Origin: a bacterium
GTDB taxonomy: Bacteria > Patescibacteriota > Patescibacteriia > Patescibacteriales > JAKAJF01
Direction: 5' to 3'
Assembly: GCA_021813875.1 (NCBI GenBank)
Contig: JAKAJF010000036.1
Coordinates: 1-8,408 of the forward strand
DNA length: 8,408 bases
Within the stretch, counting starts at the first letter, position 1. Each line of letters starts with the position of its first letter. Below are positions 3,319 through 8,408 of the stretch, one piece after another. A program made the translations under genes and the position numbers. Under the pieces are notes generated by a model. That model was not told where the DNA came from. It did not search any database and worked only from the letters and a program-made list of their open reading frames with translations.

Positions 3319-5970
3319 ATGTATTTGGAAAAATTGGAAATCCAGGGCTTCAAATCTTTCGCCAACAAGAACGTGCTGATCTTTCCCGGCATGCTCGACC
3401 AGGAAAGGCGGGGCATCACTGCCGTCGTCGGCCCTAATGGTTCCGGCAAATCCAACATCGCCGACTCCGTCCGTTGGGTCTTGGGAGAGCAGAGCATGAA
3501 GCAGCTCAGGGGCAAGAAGAGCGAAGACGTCATCTTTTCCGGCTCGGAAAAGGCCGGCAAGCTCGGCATGGCCGAAGTCTCCATGTATCTCAACAACGAG
3601 GATAAGAAGGCTCCCATCGACTATGCCCAAGTCGTCCTGACCCGCCGGCTCTATCGCGACGGGGCGAGCGAATATCTGATCAATAATAATCGGGTCAGGC
3701 TGATCGACATCCAGATGCTCCTGGCCAAGGCCAGCTTCGGACAGCGGACCTATAGCGTCATCGGCCAGGGCATGGTCGAAGGCTTCTTGAATACGACCCT
3801 GGCCGAGCGGAAGGAATTCTTCGACGAGGCGACCGGCGTCAAACAATTCCAGATCAAGAGGGACGATTCTTTGAACAAACTGATCTCGAGCTATGAGAAT
3901 CTGATGCAGGTCGACATGCTCCTGTCCGAGATCGAGCCGAGGCTCAAGAGCCTGACCAGGCAGGTCAACAAATTGCAGAGGCGCGGAGAGATCGAGGCCG
4001 AGTTGGAAGAATTGCAGCTAAATTTCTATAGCAAGCTCTGGCATGATAATAACGATAAATTCAATGAATTCAACAGCAAGTATTTAGAGCTGGAAAAGAG
4101 CAGATTGGACAAAGACAGAAAGCTGGAGGCCCTGAACAAGAAGCTCGACCAGCTGGAGGTCCAGAACGAGATCACGGAAGAATTCAACGGTTGGCAAAGG
4201 GAGCTATCCTCCCTCCAGGCCGAGAAAGACCAGATCACCAAACAGACGGCCAGGCTGGAGGCGGAGATGGAGGTCAAGCTGGAGGCGGCCGGAAAATTCG
4301 ACCTATCCTGGCTCTCAAACAAGAAGAGCGAGCTCAAACAAGGGCTCTTGAAGATCGAAGATGAGATAAGGGCCGAGGAAGAGGCGGCTTCGGAAGGCAA
4401 AAGAGCGGTCGCTGATCTGACCGAGGAGCAGAAATCCCTCCAGGCCGGGATCCAAAAATTGAACCAAGAGCTCAGAGAGGCTCGCTCCTTCGCCGCGGCC
4501 GGCGGAAACGAAAAGGTCAATAAGCATCTGGATAGGCTGATCCTCAAGCTGGAAGCGGCTGAAATTGAGAATGATTTTGGAAGGGTGAAGACCCTGATCA
4601 AGGAGATCAAGACGGATCTGAAAAAAATTTTGGAAGCCGGCGGAGGGGAAGCCGGAAAAGATTTGGAAAGGCTCGAGGCCGAGCTGAACAGTCTGGCTCT
4701 CAAGAAAGAAGAAGCCTTCTTGAAGTTGGGTGAGGCCCAGTCGAAGGCTTCCGCCCAGAACGAACGGCTGCGTTTTTTGAAAGAGAAAAAGTCGCAGATG
4801 GGCGAGGAGCTGGCCGCCATCGTAGAGAAACTAGAGAGGTACGAAGACCGGCCGAGCGACGCGGAATCAGACAAGAGACAGAAAGGTCTCAAGGAGAAAT
4901 TGGACGCGGTCGAAAAGAAGATCGCCGACACCAAAGAAAAGATCGGCAGTTTTTCCAGAGCCATCGAAGAGAAACGTTCCCGCATCTTCGAACTGCAGAA
5001 AAATTCCCAAGCCTTGCAGAACGAGATCAACCAGATCAACAACGAGCTCAATGAGATAAAAGTCGGCTCTACCCGATACGAAACCAGGCTCGAAGACCTG
5101 GAAGCCGAGATCAGGAACGAATTAGGAAGTTTGAAGGAGGTCAAAGAGCTGAAAGTCGGCGTCCATTTAGAGATGGAGACCCTGAAAGAAAAGATCGAAA
5201 ACCTAAAAAGGCAGCTCGACCAGATCGGGGGCATCGATCCCGAAATCGAGAAAGAATACGCCGAGACCAAGGAGCGTTTTGATTTCCTTTCAGGACAGAC
5301 TGGCGATCTCAAGAAGGCCATCGAATCTTTGGAAAAGATCATCAAGGAGCTCGATATCGTCATCAAAGAAAGGTTCGATAAGGAGTTCAAAACCATCCAA
5401 CAGAAGTTCGAAGAATATTTCAAGATCCTTTTTAACGGAGGCGCTGCCCGCATCATCAAGGTCATGGCCCAAGAGGAAGAGGCTTCGGCGAATCCGCAAG
5501 ACAAGAAGGGTGAGAAAGGCGCCGGTCCGGCGGACGGATCGGAGGAGGAAAGGAAGACTAGAGAACAGGAAAGCAACCTCAAGAAGATAAAATACCTCCA
5601 AAGGTATAACGCCACCGGCCTCGCCGGCATCGAGATCCAGGCCACTCCGCCCGGCAAGAAGATCGGGTCGATCTCTATGCTTTCGGGCGGCGAGCGGGCC
5701 CTGACCGCCATCGCCATGATCTGCGCCATCATCAGCGTCAATCCTTCGCCGTTCGTGATCTTGGACGAGGTCGACGCCGCCCTGGACGAGGCCAACTCAG
5801 AGAGGCTGGCCAAGATCCTGGACGACCTTTCCCATAAGACCCAGTTCATCGTCATCACCCATAACCGGGCTTCGATGCGCCGCGCCAACGTCCTCTACGG
5901 AGTGACTATGCAGGAAGACGGGGTTTCTAAATTATTAAGCGTCAAATTAGACGAGATAAAGACGAGGTAA
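3319..5970 (+). CDS. smc: SMC-family chromosome segregation ATPase, shortened, lacking a recognisable hinge
   Basis: The 883-residue protein opens with the classical SMC N-terminus YLEKLEIQGFKSFA and has Walker A GPNGSGKS (38-45), the arginine-loop segment QLRGKKSEDVIFSG (62-75), the Q-loop region YSVIGQGMVEGFL (145-157) and the DEATGV transition (169-174). Long Lys/Glu-rich coiled coils follow at about 175-395 and 450-695. The C-terminal head has signature LSGGERAL (788-795), Walker B FVILDEVDAALDEAN (812-826) and switch His in ITHNR (846-850). Such ATPases form dimers that entrap or extrude DNA. Family members are usually near 1,150-1,200 residues. This one has short arms, and at the midpoint it has only a helical segment (397-438) between AAAGG and AGGG joints instead of a folded hinge. 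A hydrophilic low-complexity insert sits at about 716-752. ScpA and ScpB are not in the window. The start is chosen from the conserved N-terminus, as no Shine-Dalgarno is present. Confidence 0.93.
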   Translation: MYLEKLEIQGFKSFANKNVLIFPGMLDQERRGITAVVGPNGSGKSNIADSVRWVLGEQSMKQLRGKKSEDVIFSGSEKAGKLGMAEVSMYLNNEDKKAPIDYAQVVLTRRLYRDGASEYLINNNRVRLIDIQMLLAKASFGQRTYSVIGQGMVEGFLNTTLAERKEFFDEATGVKQFQIKRDDSLNKLISSYENLMQVDMLLSEIEPRLKSLTRQVNKLQRRGEIEAELEELQLNFYSKLWHDNNDKFNEFNSKYLELEKSRLDKDRKLEALNKKLDQLEVQNEITEEFNGWQRELSSLQAEKDQITKQTARLEAEMEVKLEAAGKFDLSWLSNKKSELKQGLLKIEDEIRAEEEAASEGKRAVADLTEEQKSLQAGIQKLNQELREARSFAAAGGNEKVNKHLDRLILKLEAAEIENDFGRVKTLIKEIKTDLKKILEAGGGEAGKDLERLEAELNSLALKKEEAFLKLGEAQSKASAQNERLRFLKEKKSQMGEELAAIVEKLERYEDRPSDAESDKRQKGLKEKLDAVEKKIADTKEKIGSFSRAIEEKRSRIFELQKNSQALQNEINQINNELNEIKVGSTRYETRLEDLEAEIRNELGSLKEVKELKVGVHLEMETLKEKIENLKRQLDQIGGIDPEIEKEYAETKERFDFLSGQTGDLKKAIESLEKIIKELDIVIKERFDKEFKTIQQKFEEYFKILFNGGAARIIKVMAQEEEASANPQDKKGEKGAGPADGSEEERKTREQESNLKKIKYLQRYNATGLAGIEIQATPPGKKIGSISMLSGGERALTAIAMICAIISVNPSPFVILDEVDAALDEANSERLAKILDDLSHKTQFIVITHNRASMRRANVLYGVTMQEDGVSKLLSVKLDEIKTR

Positions 5971-5988
5971 GCCTCGCCTTTATTTTTT
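5963..5988 (+). terminator. Weak terminator after the smc-like gene
   Basis: A 5-bp stem (CGAGG 5963-5967, CCTCG 5972-5976) with a 4-base loop spans the smc stop codon and is followed by CCTTTATTTTTT. The stem is short, so partial read-through into the PPOX-like gene is likely. A TATAAA (5988-5993) just after the tract could be a -10 box for that gene, but it would leave almost no leader. Confidence 0.45.
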
Positions 5989-5995
5989 ATAAAAT

Positions 5996-6490
5996 ATGGA
6001 AACATCAAAAATGTTAGAGAAAGTCAAAGAAATCATCGAAAAAGTGGAATACATGAACATCGCTTCCATCACTCCGGAAGGCAAGCCCTGGAACAGCCCG
6101 GTTTATATCTCTTACGACGGAAACCTGAATTTTTATTAGTTCTCCTGGGAGGCCAACCAACATTCAAAAAACATCAAGAACAACCCGGACATCTTCTGCA
6201 CCATCTACGATTCCACCGTCCCGGCTGGGACCGGCTTCGGAGCTTATTTCGCCGGCAAAGGTTCCGAGCTGTCCAACCCCTTAGAAATAATGGTCGGCCT
6301 GAAGACCCATTATTCCAGGACCAAGAGCAAGATGAAGGCGGTCGAAATGTTTTTGACCAAATTTCCCCGAAGAGTCTTTAGATTCACGCCCGAAAAGTTA
6401 TGGCTGAACGGCAATGACATGATCGAAGGAAACTATATCGACACCCGGACGGAATTGAATTTGGAAGAGCTGAAGAAACTTCTGAAATAA
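5996..6490 (+). pseudogene. Pyridoxamine-5'-phosphate-oxidase-like flavin protein, interrupted by one in-frame TAG
   Basis: From the ATG at 5996 one frame runs to TAA at 6488-6490, a 164-codon gene broken only by TAG at codon 48 (6137-6139). The part before it (NIASITPEGKPWNSPVYISYDG, 21-42) and the part after it (FSWEANQHSKNIKNNPDI, from 49) join into the standard split-barrel FMN-binding layout of PPOX-like proteins. In this family the second stretch resembles the SW...QHSxNI segment involved in cofactor binding. Such proteins bind FMN, heme or F420; their substrates vary. No frameshift or second stop is seen. A single change from TGG (Trp), or from Tyr, Gln or Lys codons, would explain the TAG. 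No good restart exists before ATG 6290, which would leave only 66 residues. Recent inactivation, a sequencing error and stop read-through are all possible. ATG 6011 is an alternative start; neither has a Shine-Dalgarno. Confidence 0.8.
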
Positions 6491-6495
6491 GATCG

Positions 6496-6840
6496 ATGGG
6501 GATAAAGATCTTCAAAAAAGAAGCGGCGGCCATAAGGAAAGTTTCCGGTTCTTACTCGATATCAAATTTTTTGACCGTCGCTGACAGCGCTAAAATCAGT
6601 CTGGCCGTAGGGATGGCGACGGATCATCAGGAAACTACCAAGACCACCAGCGACAGGGCTTACTTCATCCTGGAAGGAGAAATTTTGATCGATGATAATA
6701 TCAGCGGCCAGGCGGGCGATTGCCTGTTCATACCCGCCGATACCGAATATGATTTCAAAGGGACCTTCAAGGCGGTCATCGTCAATTCCCCTCCTTTTAA
6801 AAGATCAAACGAAAATATCAGAGAACTCAAGGCTAACTAA
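6496..6840 (+). CDS. Small cupin-domain protein
   Basis: The 114-residue protein has the single cupin beta-barrel pattern. Motif 1 runs over VGMATDHQETTKTTSDRAYF (38-57) and then ILEGEILIDD (58-67), and motif 2 is GDCLFIPADTEYDF (74-87), followed by a final strand FKAVIVNSPPF (91-101). Metal-binding cupins normally use two His and a Glu in motif 1 and a His in motif 2. Here only H44 and possibly E60 remain, and Y85 occupies the usual motif 2 His position, so classical metal binding is doubtful. It may bind a small ligand or act as a sensor. The start is 5 bases after the stop of the interrupted PPOX-like gene with no visible Shine-Dalgarno, which suggests translational coupling. If so, the upstream nonsense codon could reduce its expression. 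The substrate is unknown. Confidence 0.8.
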   Translation: MGIKIFKKEAAAIRKVSGSYSISNFLTVADSAKISLAVGMATDHQETTKTTSDRAYFILEGEILIDDNISGQAGDCLFIPADTEYDFKGTFKAVIVNSPPFKRSNENIRELKAN

Positions 6841-6859
6841 CGGATTTTGATTATATCTT

Positions 6860-8380
6860 ATGTCCTCTAAAGTCTTTTCGGCCGCCCTGGTGGGGCTCGA
6901 TGCCGAGCTGGTCGAGGTCGAGGCCGACACTTCTTCCGGTCCCTTAGGAACTTTCACCATCGTCGGCCTGCCCGACACGGCCGTTTCCGAATCCCGGGAA
7001 AGGGTAAGGAGCGCCGTCAAAAATTCCGGCTTCAGCTTCCCGAAGCAGAAGGTGACCGTCAATCTGGCCCCGGCCGACCTAAGGAAGCAGGGTCCGAGCT
7101 ATGATCTGCCCATCGCCGTCAGCGTGCTCCTGGCCGCCGGCCGGATCGGCCGGGTCGAGGGGCTCGACAAGATGCTCTTCGTCGGGGAGCTGGCCTTGAA
7201 CGGAGAGCTGAGGCCGACGAACGGGGTCTTGCCGATCGCCATCCAGGCCCGGGACCGGGGCATCGGCTCCATCTTCGTGCCGGCTGCCAACGCTTCCGAA
7301 GCCAAGCTGGTCAAAGACCTGGAAGTTTTCCCGGTGGAAACTTTAGCCGGCCTGGTCGAACATCTGCATAAACTGAAACCGATCCCGCCTTTGGCGGGGA
7401 GCTCTTTTAATTTCTCCGCTTTTAAGACTGTTTTCGACATGGCCCATGTGCGCGGCCAGGAGCACGCCAAACGGGCCATGGAGATCGCCGCCGCCGGCGG
7501 CCACAACTTGCTCATGTCGGGGCCGCCTGGATCGGGGAAGACCCTGCTCGCCCGCACCATGCCTTCAATCCTGCCCCAGATCACTCTGGAAGAAGCCCTA
7601 GAGCTGACCAAGATCTATAGCGTGGCCGGCGAATTGCCGGGAGACGCTTCCCTGGTGACCAACCGCCCCTTCCGTTCGCCCCATCATACCGCTTCCGGAG
7701 CCGCCTTGGTCGGCGGCGGCGCTTGGCCGCGGCCGGGGGAGATTTCTCTGGCCCATCGGGGTGTCTTGTTCCTGGATGAATTCGGTGAATTTCCCCGCCA
7801 GGTCCTGGAAAACCTGCGCCAGCCCTTGGAAGAGGGGGTGATCCATATCAGCCGAGCCGCCGGCAACTTGAGCTTCCCGGCCAAGTTTGTCCTGATCGCC
7901 GCTACCAATCCTTGCCCTTGCGGCTATTTCGGCGATCCCGAAAGGACCTGCACCTGTTCGCCGTCCCAGGTCTTGAATTACCGCAAGAAGATTTCCGGCC
8001 CCATCCTCGACCGCATCGATCTCCATGTCGAAGTGCCCCGGATCAACTTTGAGAAATTGACTTCGGAAGACGCTGGCGAAGCTTCGGCCGCCATCAAGGC
8101 GCGCGTCGAACAGGCTCGGGCCATCCAGCGGGAGCGCCTCCGGGGAACTCCCTTCCTGACCAATGCCGAGATGTCTTCGGAAGTCCTGAAGAGGCATAGC
8201 GTCCTTGAGGAGGCCGCCTTGAAGCTTCTGCGGGCGGCCGTCGACCAGATGCGCCTGTCGGCCCGCGCCTATTTCCGGGTCCTAAAGATAGCCCGCACCA
8301 TCGCCGACCTGGCCGGCGAGGAAAGGATCAGCGCCGGCCATATCGCCGAAAGCCTGCAATATCGCCCGAAAATCGAATAA
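6860..8380 (+). CDS. comM: ComM/YifB family Mg-chelatase-like AAA+ ATPase
   Basis: The 506-residue length is normal for the family. The N-terminal domain (about 1-175) has the hallmark TFTIVGLPDTAVSESRERVR (31-50) and VNLAPADLRKQGPSYDLPIA (67-86). The AAA+ core has Walker A GPPGSGKT (221-228), RPFRSPHHTAS (269-279), Walker B GVLFLDEF (301-308), the sensor-1 stretch AATNPCPCGY (347-356) and DRID (384-387). Four Cys at 352, 354, 364 and 366 form the conserved Cys cluster of this family. The C-terminal Mg-chelatase-like region has RLSARAYFRVLKIARTIADL (465-484). ComM is a hexameric helicase that promotes branch migration during integration of transforming DNA; other YifB-type members are less well studied. 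All key residues are intact. The start is 19 bases after the cupin stop, with no Shine-Dalgarno and an AT-rich TTATATC just upstream, so the mRNA may be leaderless or continuous with the cupin. Confidence 0.95.
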   Translation: MSSKVFSAALVGLDAELVEVEADTSSGPLGTFTIVGLPDTAVSESRERVRSAVKNSGFSFPKQKVTVNLAPADLRKQGPSYDLPIAVSVLLAAGRIGRVEGLDKMLFVGELALNGELRPTNGVLPIAIQARDRGIGSIFVPAANASEAKLVKDLEVFPVETLAGLVEHLHKLKPIPPLAGSSFNFSAFKTVFDMAHVRGQEHAKRAMEIAAAGGHNLLMSGPPGSGKTLLARTMPSILPQITLEEALELTKIYSVAGELPGDASLVTNRPFRSPHHTASGAALVGGGAWPRPGEISLAHRGVLFLDEFGEFPRQVLENLRQPLEEGVIHISRAAGNLSFPAKFVLIAATNPCPCGYFGDPERTCTCSPSQVLNYRKKISGPILDRIDLHVEVPRINFEKLTSEDAGEASAAIKARVEQARAIQRERLRGTPFLTNAEMSSEVLKRHSVLEEAALKLLRAAVDQMRLSARAYFRVLKIARTIADLAGEERISAGHIAESLQYRPKIE

Positions 8381-8394
8381 ATACGGGCTTTTTT
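8364..8394 (+). terminator. Probable terminator after comM
   Basis: GCCCG (8364-8368) and CGGGC (8384-8388) can pair around a 15-base loop that includes the comM stop codon, followed directly by TTTTTT (8389-8394). The stem is short and the loop long, but the position and the T run fit the stop-overlapping style of other terminators here. Confidence 0.5.
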
Positions 8395-8408
8395 AAATAA
8401 AAAGGGTG

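Noticed and set aside
4480..4660. Rad50/SbcC-type zinc hook at the SMC midpoint
   Set aside because: There is no CxxC motif, and no Cys at all, in the central segment. The head motifs also match SMC rather than Rad50.
4026..5888. Long minus-strand open frame of 620 codons opposite smc
   Set aside because: It is entirely antisense to a gene with unmistakable SMC motifs. The product is Ser/Leu-rich and has no domain. It exists because the sense codons of the coiled coil rarely create stops on the other strand.
7598..8197. Minus-strand open frame opposite comM
   Set aside because: It lies wholly within the conserved AAA+ core of comM and is a compositional shadow.
1..8408. UGA recoding as in Gracilibacteria and Absconditabacteria
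   Set aside because: TGA ends the methyltransferase (2160-2162) and the exported protein (3240-3242) at sensible positions, the latter inside a terminator. No in-frame TGA occurs inside a conserved gene.
1..8408. CRISPR array, transposon, integrase or attachment site
   Set aside because: No regularly spaced repeats, no terminal inverted repeats and no transposase or integrase motifs were seen. The tRNA has no second copy of its 3' end in the window.

Overview
The window looks like a piece of a small, compact bacterial genome, most likely a Patescibacteria (Candidate Phyla Radiation) member of the Parcubacteria type. This is inference from gene content and style: an isolated PurM-like gene with no other purine gene nearby, a shortened SMC ATPase, a tRNA without an encoded CCA end, very short intergenic gaps and several terminators that overlap stop codons. 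No lineage marker such as 16S rRNA is present. TAA, TAG and TGA all serve as terminal stops of plausible genes here (TAG only for a predicted small ORF), so the standard bacterial code appears to apply and UGA is not read as glycine.

Layout, all on the + strand: (1) 1-93, the last codons of an upstream gene and a strong terminator. (2) 94-1439, a promoter, a long leader, a 401-residue PurM/AIR-synthase-like protein and a terminator. (3) 1464-2162, a visibly AT-richer class I methyltransferase resembling the Trm9/ALKBH8 tRNA wobble-uridine methyltransferases. (4) 2159-2692, a promoter, tRNA-Arg(UCG), two small single-span membrane proteins (63 and 42 residues) and a terminator; the tRNA and the small genes look co-transcribed. 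(5) 2698-3261, a short monocistronic unit for an exported protein of unknown function. (6) 3278-5988, an 883-residue SMC-family ATPase with complete head motifs but no recognisable canonical hinge. (7) 5996-6840, a flavin-binding pyridoxamine-phosphate-oxidase-like gene interrupted by one in-frame TAG, then a cupin 5 bases downstream. (8) 6860-8394, a ComM/YifB Mg-chelatase-like AAA+ ATPase, probably ending in a terminator.

Functionally the region mixes DNA maintenance (SMC; ComM, which acts on branched DNA during recombination of incoming DNA), translation (tRNA-Arg and a possible tRNA modification enzyme), small-molecule or redox functions (PurM-like, PPOX-like, cupin) and envelope proteins of unknown role. 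It does not look like a mobile element or defence island: no transposase, integrase, CRISPR array or toxin-antitoxin pair was seen.

The points most worth following are the SMC whose hinge position holds a short helical hairpin between two glycine-rich joints, the single nonsense codon in an otherwise intact PPOX-like frame, the Trm9-like methyltransferase directly before a tRNA with U at the wobble position, and the tRNA/small-membrane-protein transcript with a near-perfect Shine-Dalgarno sequence.
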